DNA of 64,000 nucleotides. Source: Chengkuizengella sp. SCS-71B. GTDB taxonomy: Bacteria; Bacillota; Bacilli; Paenibacillales; KCTC-33759. Below the pieces are notes generated by a model. The model saw nothing but the letters and a program-made list of their open reading frames with translations. It was not told the DNA's origin and did no database searches. The position numbers were made by a program, and so were the translations under genes. The DNA lies in the NCBI RefSeq assembly GCF_040100845.1, contig NZ_JAZHSH010000001.1, positions 1,922,001 through 1,986,000 of the forward strand. Direction: 5' to 3'. Below are positions 42,778-51,967 of this stretch, piece after piece; positions within the stretch are counted from its first letter, which is position 1, and each line of letters opens with the position of its first letter.

Positions 42778-43638
42778 ATGAGAAATGAAGATGTAGTAAT
42801 GAGTCAAATTATAACGTATGCTGAGAATAATGATATGGTTAGAGCAGTTATCTTAAATGGATCACGTGCTAATCCAAATACAACAAATGATATATTTAGT
42901 GATTATGATGTTGTGTTTCTAGTAAAAGATCCTAAATATTTCGTTGATCATCAAGAGTGGATTCAACAATTTGGTGAGACGATCATTATGCAACAAAATG
43001 ATATCGATGAAGATAATGGTGTAGAATCTTATATATTTTTAATGATTTTTGAAGACGGAGTAAGAATAGACTTGTTGTTTCGTTCAATAGAGAAAATAGA
43101 TAAGTGTATGGAAGATAGTCTTAAAGTTAAGCTTTTGGATAAGGACAACATATTACCTGAATTCGAACCCGCAAATGAGGAGAAATATTTTACACAAAAA
43201 CCAACGAAACAAAAGTTTGATAAAGCTTGTAATAACTTCTGGTGGTGTTCAACTTATGTGGCTAAGAGTATTTGGAGAGATGAATTATCCTATGCAAAAT
43301 ATATATATGATGTCGTCATGAAAGATCATATGCTTGATTTGATTTCTTGGTACATAGGCAGCAAAAATGATTGGAAAGTAAATACGGGTTCACTTGGTAA
43401 ATATTATAAAAAATACTTACCTATAGAGTTGTGGCACTCTTTTGAAAAAACATATTCTGGATCAAGTTATGAAGAAATTTGGGAATCGCTTTTTGAAGCA
43501 GGAAAATTATTTAGAAAACTAGGGTTACCTACTGCAGAGCATCTTGGTTATGAATATCCGTTTGAAGATGATGAAAAAGTAACTGAATATCTAAAAAAAG
43601 TAAAAAATCTTCCCAAAGACGCAAAGAAAATTGTTTAA
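42778..43638 (+). CDS. Aminoglycoside 6-adenylyltransferase family (AadK/ANT(6)-like)
   Basis: The 286-residue protein has the nucleotidyltransferase motif ILNGSRANPNTTND with SDYDVVFLV (metal-binding Asp pair), FEDGVRIDLLF, and the helical C-terminal domain of the ANT(6) family (KACNNFWWCSTYVAKSIWR). Known members adenylate streptomycin at position 6; chromosomal Bacillus homologues such as AadK give low resistance. Length matches the family. GAGGTG lies a few bases before the ATG. Resistance activity is inference. Confidence 0.88.
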   Translation: MRNEDVVMSQIITYAENNDMVRAVILNGSRANPNTTNDIFSDYDVVFLVKDPKYFVDHQEWIQQFGETIIMQQNDIDEDNGVESYIFLMIFEDGVRIDLLFRSIEKIDKCMEDSLKVKLLDKDNILPEFEPANEEKYFTQKPTKQKFDKACNNFWWCSTYVAKSIWRDELSYAKYIYDVVMKDHMLDLISWYIGSKNDWKVNTGSLGKYYKKYLPIELWHSFEKTYSGSSYEEIWESLFEAGKLFRKLGLPTAEHLGYEYPFEDDEKVTEYLKKVKNLPKDAKKIV

Positions 43639-43746
43639 TTTCCTTCACCTCACATATGAATTTAAACGGGTTTTATGATTAGATTTTAACTTTAAGTATC
43701 AAGCCTTTTATATTCAAGTTTGATCCTAAAATATTTTGTGTACAGA

Positions 43747-43850
43747 AGCCCATCTCTATAGGTGGGATCTTCAAATCAGGTGGAGTAGAGTCTCCATCTG
43801 ATTCCTCGATGTTTAAGCAAAGCTTAAACGAGTTCGCTATGTTTATAGCC
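43747..43850 (+). repeat. Three-hairpin repeat, copy C
   Basis: CCCATCTCTATAGGTGGG hairpin (43749-43766), AATCAGGTGGAG...CTCCATCTGATT hairpin (43774-43803) and CTCGATGTTTAAGC-AAA-GCTTAAACGAG hairpin (43805-43832), then GAGTTCGCTATGTTTATA. It lies between the two nucleotidyltransferase genes. Confidence 0.85.
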
Positions 43851-43894
43851 TTAAATTAGTGGTTAATAATTTAATTGTAAAATGAGGTGTGATC

Positions 43895-44689
43895 ATGGAT
43901 CCTTTTAAAATATTAAATAAGATAATAGATAAATATAAAAATATATTAGATGAAAATCTTGTAGGAATATATTTACATGGTTCTTTAGCGATGGGTTGTT
44001 ACAATCCTTCAAGTGATATAGATTTTTTAGTTGTAGTAAATAAACCTATCCAGCTAAATGTAAAAAAAGAATTGATTAATGTCATATTACATTTAGAAGA
44101 TGTACCTCCAAAGGGAATTGAAATGAGCATTATTTTAGAAAAATATGCCCAGAAAATAGTTTATCCTACACCATTTGAACTTCATTATTCTAATTTTCAT
44201 AGAGACAGATATTTATCTGATCATAATTATGTATGCGGTGATTCTGAAGATCCAGATCTAGCAGCTCAGTTAAATATAGTTGTCCATAGAGGGGTTTGTT
44301 TATATGGGAAAGAAATAGACGAGGTATTTAATGAAGTACCGAGAGAAGTCTATATTAACTCTATACATTACGATGTTCGTAATGCAAAGAGTCAAATCCT
44401 AGAAGATCCTGTTTATATTATTTTAAATTTATGTAGGGTTTTAAATTATTTGAAAGAAAATGTGATTTGTTCAAAACTTGAAGGAGGAGAGTGGGGCAAA
44501 GAAAATTTGCCACAAAAATATAGAATATTAGTAGAAGATGCAGTGAAGGTATATATGGATGACTTATCGGAATTTTACTGTAGTCATCAAATATTAATTG
44601 AATTCGCTGAATATATGTTAAATGAAATCCAAGAAATGATAGAAAGAAAAAAGATTCATTACTTATCGCAGAACCAAATGGAGTCTTGA
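43895..44689 (+). CDS. Aminoglycoside nucleotidyltransferase-like protein (AadA/ANT(9)-like, DUF4111)
   Basis: The ATG at 43895 behind GAGGTGTG gives 264 residues. The active-site motif is YLHGSLAMGCYNPSSDIDFL, with the Asp-x-Asp pair, followed by a DUF4111-type helical domain (LNLCRVLNYLKEN, LPQKYRILVEDAV). AadA and ANT(9) enzymes adenylate streptomycin or spectinomycin. The core matches, but chromosomal homologues may act on other substrates. The next gene's reading frame region overlaps its end by a few bases, but its ribosome site lies downstream. Confidence 0.85.
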   Translation: MDPFKILNKIIDKYKNILDENLVGIYLHGSLAMGCYNPSSDIDFLVVVNKPIQLNVKKELINVILHLEDVPPKGIEMSIILEKYAQKIVYPTPFELHYSNFHRDRYLSDHNYVCGDSEDPDLAAQLNIVVHRGVCLYGKEIDEVFNEVPREVYINSIHYDVRNAKSQILEDPVYIILNLCRVLNYLKENVICSKLEGGEWGKENLPQKYRILVEDAVKVYMDDLSEFYCSHQILIEFAEYMLNEIQEMIERKKIHYLSQNQMES

Positions 44690-44715
44690 GTAATAGATTA
44701 GGAGGACATTATATT

Positions 44716-45273
44716 ATGCTAGAAAGTAAAAATATTATACTTAGAACAATTAAAGAGGAAGATCTTCAGCAGATATATAAACTTACCAATGATTTATCCG
44801 AGCGAGGGGAGTACTTACCTCTTCATTTACGATCTGAGCAAGATTTCCAAAAAAAGTTTAAAGAAACAGGCTATTGGGATGAAGAGTATGGTAGAATGCT
44901 GATTACTGATAAATCTGACAGTATATTAGGAGATATTATATATTTTAAAAATGATAAATATATGCAAGGATATGAAATTGGGTATCAAATATATAAAAAA
45001 GAAAATATGGGAAAAGGTATAATTTCTGAAGCACTCCGTATTTTTTCTGCTTATTTATTTGATATAAAACCAATTCAACGTCTGGAAATAATTGTTAATA
45101 TCAATAACGTTGGGAGTCGCAAAGTAGCTGAAAAGTGTGGATATAAGTTTGAAGGAGTAAAAAGAAAAGCCGTGTTTCTAAGAGGAACATACCAGGATGT
45201 AGATCTGTTATCACTTCTTAGGGAAGAGTGTCCATCTCTATCTGAAGTTTTGAGGTATGAGAACAATGAGTAA
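44716..45273 (+). CDS. GNAT-family N-acetyltransferase
   Basis: The ATG at 44716, behind AGGAGG at 44700-44705, gives 185 residues. The RimJ/RimL-type GNAT pattern is present: IILRTIKEEDLQQIY at the start, IGYQIYKKENMGKGI with the acetyl-CoA loop, INNVGSRKVAEKCGYKFEG and RGTYQDVDLLSLL. Substrate could be a ribosomal protein N-terminus or an antibiotic. It follows the second nucleotidyltransferase by 26 bases and is probably in the same transcript. Confidence 0.88.
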   Translation: MLESKNIILRTIKEEDLQQIYKLTNDLSERGEYLPLHLRSEQDFQKKFKETGYWDEEYGRMLITDKSDSILGDIIYFKNDKYMQGYEIGYQIYKKENMGKGIISEALRIFSAYLFDIKPIQRLEIIVNINNVGSRKVAEKCGYKFEGVKRKAVFLRGTYQDVDLLSLLREECPSLSEVLRYENNE

Positions 45274-45937
45274 TAATTGTACATATGTAAATTGGGATGG
45301 ACATAAAGTAAGGTGAAATATTAACACACAAATAAGAGAAGATATAATTACAAAAGAGCAATAAATTTTAGGATGCCATCCAAAAGCATTAAAATTATAT
45401 GATTAAGATCATAAATGCTAGAATGGTATTTTTAGCAGGTTAATAATGCATTTATATAATGTAATGAAGCTACAATGCGTTAAAGTAATATATTGTAAAT
45501 TGATCCAATGATATGGAAAATAATGATTGACCATTAGCTTGTCTTAAATTACAATATAAGTAATTAAAGGTAAGGATGTATACTTGTTTGTCGTTCATTT
45601 TGTACTTTCTAATCGTAGGTGTAGTTATGAAAGGGCTTACAAAATTATCGGTAAGATCAAGGTTCTTTTTTAAATTATAGTCATTTGTTATGAAAGAAAA
45701 TGTACTCTATACATGTTCTTTTTTTCTGTAAAAAACGTATTTATTAAATATACATGATCCATAAAGCAAAAAGATTAGATTTACAAATTGAATATGAAAA
45801 TACTAGAGTTTAGTGGAATTGTTTGTAACCTCTTGCCTTTAAGGAATAGTGGTTTATTTGGGGGTGTATCTTACGTATTACTGGAAGAAAGGCTTTAACA
45901 AATAGTACTAAGCAAAAAATATATGAGGTGATTTATT
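45274..45937. other. AT-rich gap of ~660 bp without a recognisable gene
   Basis: No frame with coding character or good ribosome site was found. I looked for a sigma-54 type GG-N10-GC promoter before gabT and saw none. It presumably holds the gabT promoter. Confidence 0.4.
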
Positions 45938-47287
45938 TTGACATATGCTAACATAAAAACTGCTTTACCAGGACCAAAATCAAAAGTAATTATGGATAAA
46001 ATGGAAAGATTTGTAGCTGAAGCAAAAGTGAAAAAAAGCCTAGTCCCCTCTATTATTAAAGAAGCCAATGGTGCTGTTATTAGAGACATAGATGATAATA
46101 CTTTTATAGACTTGGCTGGTGGTGTAGGTTCGCTAAATGTGGGTCACAGTAACCCATTAGTTGTTGATCAGGTTTTAGAGACTAGTAAAAAATATACACA
46201 TACTGACTTTACAGTTATCCCTTATGAACCTTATATAGACTTAGCTGAAAAACTATGTATGAGAGCGCCAGGGACATTTCATAAAAAAGCATGTTTTTTA
46301 AATTCTGGTGCAGAAGCAGTTGAAAGCGCAGTAAAAATTGCTAGAAAATATACGGGAAAGAAAGCAATCATTTGTTTTGAAGGTGCTTTTCATGGTAGGA
46401 CCTATATGGCTCTTACCCTAACTAGTAAAGTGAGACCATATAAAGCTGAGATGGGTCCGTTTGCTTCAGATGTTTATCGAATTCCTTATCCTTATACTTA
46501 TCGTTGGCCGGGTCATCCAAGTGAAGAAGAAGTATGTGATATTGCCATAGAGCAATTAAAAAATGTATTTGAATATAGGGTTGCTGCAGAAGAAACAGCC
46601 GCTGTAATAATTGAACCCATTCAAGGTGAAGCTGGATTTATCGTACCTCCTAAAAGTTATTTAAATCGAGTACAGCAATTATGTAAAGATTTAGGCATTC
46701 TTTTTATCGTTGATGAAGTACAAACTGGTTTTGGAAGAACTGGGAAGTTTTTTGCATCTGAACACTTTGGACTAGAGCCTGACTTAATTACAGTAGGTAA
46801 GTCAATTGCAGCAGGTTTACCTCTCTCAGGTGTAATAGGAAAGGCAGAAATTATGGATTCAGCTGGTGATGGTGCAATTGGAGGAACGTTTGTAGGAAAT
46901 CCTGTCGCTTGTTCTGCAGGACTTGGTGTGGTAGAATCATACGATGAGTTGGATTTAGGAAATAGGGCAAACAAAATTGGTGAAAAAATAAGAGCTGCGT
47001 TTGAAGCTCTTTCAGAGAGATCTTCATTAGTGGGTGAGATCAGAGGAGTTGGAGCCATGGTCGCAATCGAGCTAGTGAATGATCAATCAACTAGAGAACC
47101 TGCAACCGAACAAACCACTAGAATCATTCATGAATGTGTTCAAAGAGGTGTGATATTATTTAAAGCTGGAATATATGGAAATGTTTTAAGGTTTTTATGC
47201 CCTTTAGTTATTACCAATGAACAACTAGATGAGGCACTAACGATTATTACTGAAGTTATTGAATCAGTGGAAACTATTCAATCGTAA
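45938..47287 (+). CDS. gabT: 4-aminobutyrate (GABA) aminotransferase
   Basis: The 449-residue protein is a class III PLP aminotransferase. It has FLNSGAEAVESAVKIARKYTG (PLP phosphate site), FEGAFHGRT, IIEPIQGEAGFIVPP and FIVDEVQTGFGRTG, and the catalytic Lys in TVGKSIAAGLPLSG. It starts at a TTG behind GAGGTG. It converts GABA plus 2-oxoglutarate to succinate semialdehyde and glutamate; some relatives also take beta-alanine. The aldehyde dehydrogenase gene follows after 39 bases and would oxidise the product. Confidence 0.92.
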   Translation: MTYANIKTALPGPKSKVIMDKMERFVAEAKVKKSLVPSIIKEANGAVIRDIDDNTFIDLAGGVGSLNVGHSNPLVVDQVLETSKKYTHTDFTVIPYEPYIDLAEKLCMRAPGTFHKKACFLNSGAEAVESAVKIARKYTGKKAIICFEGAFHGRTYMALTLTSKVRPYKAEMGPFASDVYRIPYPYTYRWPGHPSEEEVCDIAIEQLKNVFEYRVAAEETAAVIIEPIQGEAGFIVPPKSYLNRVQQLCKDLGILFIVDEVQTGFGRTGKFFASEHFGLEPDLITVGKSIAAGLPLSGVIGKAEIMDSAGDGAIGGTFVGNPVACSAGLGVVESYDELDLGNRANKIGEKIRAAFEALSERSSLVGEIRGVGAMVAIELVNDQSTREPATEQTTRIIHECVQRGVILFKAGIYGNVLRFLCPLVITNEQLDEALTIITEVIESVETIQS

Positions 47288-47326
47288 GAGAAATTTTATT
47301 AAAAGCTAAAAAGGGTGGTTATGATA

Positions 47327-48808
47327 ATGAAAAATATAATAAAAGCAAGTAATTTTATTGATGGAAAATGGGATGAATTTAGTAACAATACGATCACAAA
47401 TGTTAATCCTGCAACGTTGGAGCCTGTCTCAACTATTAACATTTCAACTGAAGAAGATGTGAATAGAGCTGTTGAATCTTCTAAAAGAGCTTTCAAAGAA
47501 TGGTCAAGTTTCCCAGCCCCTAAAAGAGGAGACATTTTATATAAAATTGCCGAGGAGCTAAAGAAAAGAAAACAAGAACTTAGTGAATTGATGACTTTAG
47601 AAATGGGAAAAGTGATCACGGAATCTGAGGGTGAGATACAAGAAGCGATTGACATGGCTTATTATATGGGAGGAGAAGGAAGAAGGTTAAGTGGAGAAGT
47701 TGTACCTTCAGAGCTTCCTAATAAAATGGCAATGGCGATTAGAGAGCCATTAGGAGTTATTGGTGCAATTTCAGCGTTTAATTTTCCTGTTGCGGTACCT
47801 TCTTGGAAAATATTCCCATCCCTAATTGTGGGAAATACTGTCGTTTGGAAACCTTCTCCAAATACTTCAGGAATTGCAGCAGAATTTGTAAAATGCATGG
47901 TAGATGCTGGGTTACCTAAAGGGGTTATTAATTTAGTTGTTGGTGGAGAAGACAAAGTTGGAGAGACATTGGTTTCTCATCCTGATGTATCTTTAATTTC
48001 TTTTACAGGATCAACACATGTTGGACAAAAGGTTTATCAAGCATGTGCTGCAAACCATAAACAAGTTTCCCTAGAATTAGGAGGGAAAAATGCGATTATT
48101 GTTTTGGAAGATGCTGATTTACCTTTAGCTGCTCGTGCAATTGCTTGGGGTGCTTTTGGAACTACAGGACAAAGATGTACTTCTACTAGTCGTGTTATTG
48201 TTCAAAAATCTGTTTTAGAAGAATTGACTCCATTACTATTGGAGGAAGTAGCGCAATTAAAAATCGGAAACGGGATAGATCATGATGTGAACGTTGGTCC
48301 ATTAATAAATAAAGAAGCATTATTGAGAGTTGAGCAATATGTAGAGTTAGCTAAAAAGGATGGCGTTCCAATTCATTATGGTGGAAATAAGATTGGTGAC
48401 GAAGGGTACTATTTTGAACCTACTGTCATTGGACCGGTATCACCTTCAAGTGCATTTGCAACTGAAGAAATTTTTGGTCCTATTTTATCGATCATAACTG
48501 TAGAAACATTTGATGAGGCTATTGAAGTGAACAATTCCGTTGATTTTGGTTTATCCTCAGCTATCTTTACTAAAGATTTGAATAAAGCTATGAAAGCTGT
48601 TCGCAAAGTGGATACAGGAATTGTATATATTAACCATAGTACTTCCGGTGCTGAGATCCAAATGCCATTTGGTGGTACTAAACACACTGGGAATGGTAAA
48701 CGTGAAGCGGGTCAAGCAGCGTTAGATACGTTCAGTGAGTGGAAAACAATTTATATCGATTATAGTGGGGATTTGCAAAGAGCTCAAATCGATGTTGATT
48801 TTGCATAA
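47327..48808 (+). CDS. NAD(P)-dependent aldehyde dehydrogenase (probable semialdehyde dehydrogenase)
   Basis: The ATG at 47327, nine bases after AAAGGGTGG, gives 493 residues. Catalytic residues are the Glu in SLELGGKNA and the Cys in TGQRCTSTSR; SFTGSTHVG is part of the NAD site. Its place behind gabT makes succinate semialdehyde (or malonate semialdehyde if beta-alanine is used) the likely substrate. The sequence also resembles 2-oxoglutarate-semialdehyde dehydrogenases, so gabD is not asserted. Confidence 0.88.
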   Translation: MKNIIKASNFIDGKWDEFSNNTITNVNPATLEPVSTINISTEEDVNRAVESSKRAFKEWSSFPAPKRGDILYKIAEELKKRKQELSELMTLEMGKVITESEGEIQEAIDMAYYMGGEGRRLSGEVVPSELPNKMAMAIREPLGVIGAISAFNFPVAVPSWKIFPSLIVGNTVVWKPSPNTSGIAAEFVKCMVDAGLPKGVINLVVGGEDKVGETLVSHPDVSLISFTGSTHVGQKVYQACAANHKQVSLELGGKNAIIVLEDADLPLAARAIAWGAFGTTGQRCTSTSRVIVQKSVLEELTPLLLEEVAQLKIGNGIDHDVNVGPLINKEALLRVEQYVELAKKDGVPIHYGGNKIGDEGYYFEPTVIGPVSPSSAFATEEIFGPILSIITVETFDEAIEVNNSVDFGLSSAIFTKDLNKAMKAVRKVDTGIVYINHSTSGAEIQMPFGGTKHTGNGKREAGQAALDTFSEWKTIYIDYSGDLQRAQIDVDFA

Positions 48809-48862
48809 TAAAGTAACAAGTTTATTTAAACAGAATTAGGAAATATCTAAACTTATTTTAAA

Positions 48863-48922
48863 AAAGCCACTAATGTATGAATAGATTTGAATTCTACTCA
48901 TGATCATATTTAGTGGTTTTTT
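48863..48922. terminator. Terminator between gabT-ALDH and a convergent small gene
   Basis: AAAGCCACTAA and TTAGTGGTTTT form a stem with one mismatch, followed by T's. It is also in position to terminate the leftward gene that ends at 48926. Confidence 0.65.
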
Positions 48923-48925
48923 AGT

Positions 48926-49096
48926 TTATTTATTTTTATTTGTATTATTTAGTACTTCATTTAATTTGTTTTCGATTGTATCCAACTGCTGTTTTTTTCT
49001 TTTTGATGAGCGAATGAAATATACAATCAAGATTGGAACCATAAATAAAATAAGGAATGAGATTAGTTGATATATAATAGAACCGTCGATTGACAA
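48926..49096 (-). CDS. Small DUF4083-like membrane protein, 56 aa
   Basis: GTGAGGTGAAATCA precedes a TTG start at 49096. The product has one membrane helix (residues ~7-28), then a basic patch (RSSKRKK) and a short coiled-coil tail (LDTIENKLNEVLNN). This is the layout of the DUF4083 small membrane proteins of Bacillus. Function unknown. It is convergent with the aldehyde dehydrogenase gene. Confidence 0.6.
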   Translation of the reverse strand: MSIDGSIIYQLISFLILFMVPILIVYFIRSSKRKKQQLDTIENKLNEVLNNTNKNK

Positions 49097-49294
49097 TGAT
49101 TTCACCTCACTTTAACCTAAATACTATTATATTCATTTTAAATGTAAAAGCAAAGGTATAAAGAAATAAGTAGGTTACAGAAAATTCTTCCTTAACATCG
49201 CTCAAGTTAAGTTTAACGGTATAATATTATTCATGTGAGTTTGGATGAGTTAAATGGATGATAAATCGAAAGTTTATGTTTGGAGGTTAAACTC

Positions 49295-49801
49295 GTGATC
49301 ACAATACAAGCCCAGAAATACGATGGTATGCCACACTATACATGGCAGGCTAAATTGTTGGATTTAAACGATGAATATTTAATTGTACTTTCATATCCAG
49401 AAACTGAAATAAAGCATTTTTCTAAAAATGAAGTGTTTACTGTTAACAATTGGTGGATTGAACTTTATCCATTTAAAAAATGGTTTACCATTTCTATGGA
49501 AGTGAAAAATAGAAAACCAAGAGATATCTATTGTAACATTGCCAAACCATCTAGTTATAAAAACGGACTGCTCACATTTATTGACTTAGATATAGATTTT
49601 GCAAAAAGAGATGGGAAGTGGAAGGTGCTTGATGAAGATGAATTTGAAACCCATCAAAAGAAATATAATTACCCAGTAGAAGTAGTGAACAAAGTATGGG
49701 AGACATTGGACAATTTGCAGTTTAACTTAAAAAATAATTATTTTCCGTTTGATGGTACTTTAGAAACATATATTAGTCAAATACCAGAATATAAAATGTA
49801 A
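49295..49801 (+). CDS. DUF402 protein (nucleoside di/triphosphate phosphatase-like)
   Basis: The GTG at 49295, eight bases after GGAGG, gives 168 residues. It matches the DUF402/Ntdp pattern: YKHDG-like QKYDGMPHYTW at the start, FTISMEV and YCNIAKPS, DLDIDFA, then DEDEFETHQKKYNYP, which carries the acidic metal-binding residues of S. aureus Ntdp. Ntdp hydrolyses nucleoside tri- and diphosphates; here the activity is inferred from family. Confidence 0.85.
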   Translation: MITIQAQKYDGMPHYTWQAKLLDLNDEYLIVLSYPETEIKHFSKNEVFTVNNWWIELYPFKKWFTISMEVKNRKPRDIYCNIAKPSSYKNGLLTFIDLDIDFAKRDGKWKVLDEDEFETHQKKYNYPVEVVNKVWETLDNLQFNLKNNYFPFDGTLETYISQIPEYKM

Positions 49802-49850
49802 TTATATTAGATCTTTGGGGTATTTCTATTAACTAGTTATGAGATATCCA

Positions 49851-49870
49851 ATAAAATTCAGATTTTATAG
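49851..49870. repeat. Short hairpin, ATAAAAT-4 nt-ATTTTAT type (copy 3 of 3)
   Basis: Same unit as at 2806 and 3786, loop TCAG, located 50 bases after the DUF402 gene. Confidence 0.45.
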
Positions 49871-49905
49871 TGTGAATTTTGTTTTATTTTGCGCAAGTAT
49901 CAAAT

Positions 49906-49955
49906 AAAGGATCATACTATTAGTCATAACTTTTCTAATAGGTATGATCCTTTTA
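49906..49955. terminator. Strong bidirectional terminator
   Basis: AAAGGATCATAC(T)ATTAG pairs with CTAAT(A)GGTATGATCCTTT around an 11-base loop. It separates the DUF402 gene (+) from the S53 protease gene (-). Confidence 0.85.
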
Positions 49956-50037
49956 TGTTTTTTCAATAAAAAACGCGATTTTTTTGAATAACTCTCAAGA
50001 AAACAAATGGTCAATTATTGTACTTGAAGCTGACGTT

Positions 50038-51627
50038 TCATTCACATCTCCTCTGAAGAGCTTCCAGTAGCTTGGTGCCATCGGGACTTCCTAATCCTGT
50101 ACATGGATCCCAACCTTCTTTGGCAACATATGGTCCTCCTTCAATAATGACATTATTGTTTCCGATTGTAATATCATTAAAAGCAAGGTCCTCAGGACAT
50201 AATTGATAAAAAATGGGATTTACAAATCCTAATCGACGACCTAATGCTTGATTCAAGTTGGCGATTAAACCTGCCCACAAAGGGGCTGATGCACTAGTTC
50301 CTCCTCCGATTATGAATTGATCATCTACAATAATTAAATAACCTGTAGAAGGATCCGCATTTGCAGCCACATCAGGAACACCTCGCCCCTGATTTCTGTC
50401 GGGATTGGCTGACCGGGGAACCCCTGCATTAAATTGATAGGCTGGTAACATAAATACGTCACTAACGCCTCCACCTGTTGCGGCAGGTATTCCTCTATTT
50501 ATGTTATTCCATACAACTTCCTTACAACTTTTTTGACATCTCTGCACTCTGAGAGAGGTTCCCCCAACACCCAGAGCAAAAGGACTGGATGCTGGGAAAT
50601 CAACATTAAAGACTTGCCCGGTGCTTCCATCAAGTACACCTTGAGAACCAATATCGCCTGATGAAGCACAAGCCGTAATACCTAATGAACCAGCCTCCTG
50701 CAGTCTTTGGTTAAATGCTCTTATGAAACCAGGTGGCTCAAGCAGTTCAACAGTGGCAATACTCATTGAAAGTACAGACGGGTTATTAATGTTATCATTA
50801 ATAACCGTAGTTAGCGCATTTAAAAAACCTCTTGGTGTATTAGGTGCAAAGTACACAATAATTTTTGCTCCAGGAGAGGCAGCACCAGCTGTATCAATAT
50901 CTAAAGTAACTTCCATATCAGCCTCTGGACAAACACCAGGGTTATTTTGAGCGCCATCTACACTGACAACTGTAATTTCGGGTACAGGAAGATTAACAAT
51001 GTTAAAATAATCTATAATATCCTGCTCTAAAAACCCCCCTGCAAGTTCAATGATAGCAATGGTCTGTTGATTAAATAAAATATTGGGGAAATTATAGATT
51101 TCAGCTACTTCAGGAGCAGTGAAAACCGTGATCCCTTTGTTATCTTTGCTACACTTCTGGGTTCCTTTCAGAGTATGGGAATCGGGTCTTACAATGGCAC
51201 TGTTATCTAAATCAAGAACGGTTTCAATGAGGTGATGAAGTGGTTCGGGGATGTGTAATTCCCCCTTATAACCCCGGTATTTTTCATTAGGAGGGTTATA
51301 TGCCATCAGCTTAATTTTGAAGACTTCATTAAAATGTTTGACCTTCCCAGATAATTCCATTGTCCCTGCCAAAGCGTCTCTGTTTTCTACTTTAAGATCA
51401 TAACGTTCAGCAAACTTCTCTACCTCTTCAAAATGTTCAGGAGGAGTCCTGCATAGTGTAAAAAATTGTTCATGACTCATATGGTTCTCAACAAGGGAGT
51501 CTGAACACTCTATTTCGTTCATTCTCTTTGTTATAGCTTCCTTTAAAGGCAGTGGGCGCTGCATGACGATCATGACTGAAATCCTCTCTTCTAGATCTAG
51601 AGGATGACTTAGCTCTGTATAACTCAT
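50038..51627 (-). CDS. Sedolisin-type serine-carboxyl protease (S53, kumamolisin-like)
   Basis: The ATG at 51627 gives 529 residues. Residues ~10-150 form a pro-kumamolisin activation domain (SHEQFFTLCRTPPEHFEEVEKF); the catalytic domain follows. The triad is Glu239 and Asp243 (MEVTLDID) and Ser445 (GGGTSASAP), with oxyanion Asp325 (ASSGD). Sedolisins are acid-active endopeptidases that cut off their own propeptide. No signal peptide or membrane helix is seen, as in some Bacillus kumamolisins, so export is by an unclear route. The eight-plus cysteines (CSD, CPEAD, RCQKSC, LCPED, CTGLG, RRCE) are unusually many. Confidence 0.92.
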   Translation of the reverse strand: MSYTELSHPLDLEERISVMIVMQRPLPLKEAITKRMNEIECSDSLVENHMSHEQFFTLCRTPPEHFEEVEKFAERYDLKVENRDALAGTMELSGKVKHFNEVFKIKLMAYNPPNEKYRGYKGELHIPEPLHHLIETVLDLDNSAIVRPDSHTLKGTQKCSKDNKGITVFTAPEVAEIYNFPNILFNQQTIAIIELAGGFLEQDIIDYFNIVNLPVPEITVVSVDGAQNNPGVCPEADMEVTLDIDTAGAASPGAKIIVYFAPNTPRGFLNALTTVINDNINNPSVLSMSIATVELLEPPGFIRAFNQRLQEAGSLGITACASSGDIGSQGVLDGSTGQVFNVDFPASSPFALGVGGTSLRVQRCQKSCKEVVWNNINRGIPAATGGGVSDVFMLPAYQFNAGVPRSANPDRNQGRGVPDVAANADPSTGYLIIVDDQFIIGGGTSASAPLWAGLIANLNQALGRRLGFVNPIFYQLCPEDLAFNDITIGNNNVIIEGGPYVAKEGWDPCTGLGSPDGTKLLEALQRRCE

Positions 51628-51874
51628 TAGCATCACTTCCTAATTTATATTAGCCCCAAAAAGTCAAGTCTTATAAATTTAATTTTTTTGTGACAGGTTT
51701 TTGCATCGTTATCTTTTGATTTTAGAGCCTTGTGCTCCTGATAATTTAGGGAATATTTTGAGGTTAAATCATTGTATGAGTTCTTGATTGAATGTATGTA
51801 TCGTATCACTGGGCGGTTATGGAATTTTCAGGTGTGGTATAATAAGGTTGTTATATCACAAAGGAATGTAATTC

Positions 51875-51961
51875 ATGATTTTCGGATATGCACGAATCAA
51901 AACAACTGTGCAAAATTTAGTCGTACAACGTTATAACGTTATATTGATGGAGGATAGATAG
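51875..51961 (+). pseudogene. N-terminal relic of a serine recombinase (resolvase)
   Basis: MIFGYARIKTTVQNLVVQR resembles the family start MIFGYARVSTxDQNLxRQ, with the catalytic Ser replaced by Lys or lost, and the frame stops after 28 codons. AAGGAATG precedes the ATG. Only the relic of an invertase/resolvase gene remains, a mark of former mobile DNA. Confidence 0.6.
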
Positions 51962-51967
51962 ACTGGA

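Noticed and set aside
45274-45937. Sigma-54 promoter before gabT
   Set aside because: GABA genes are sometimes sigma-L controlled, but no GG-N10-GC (-24/-12) element is present.
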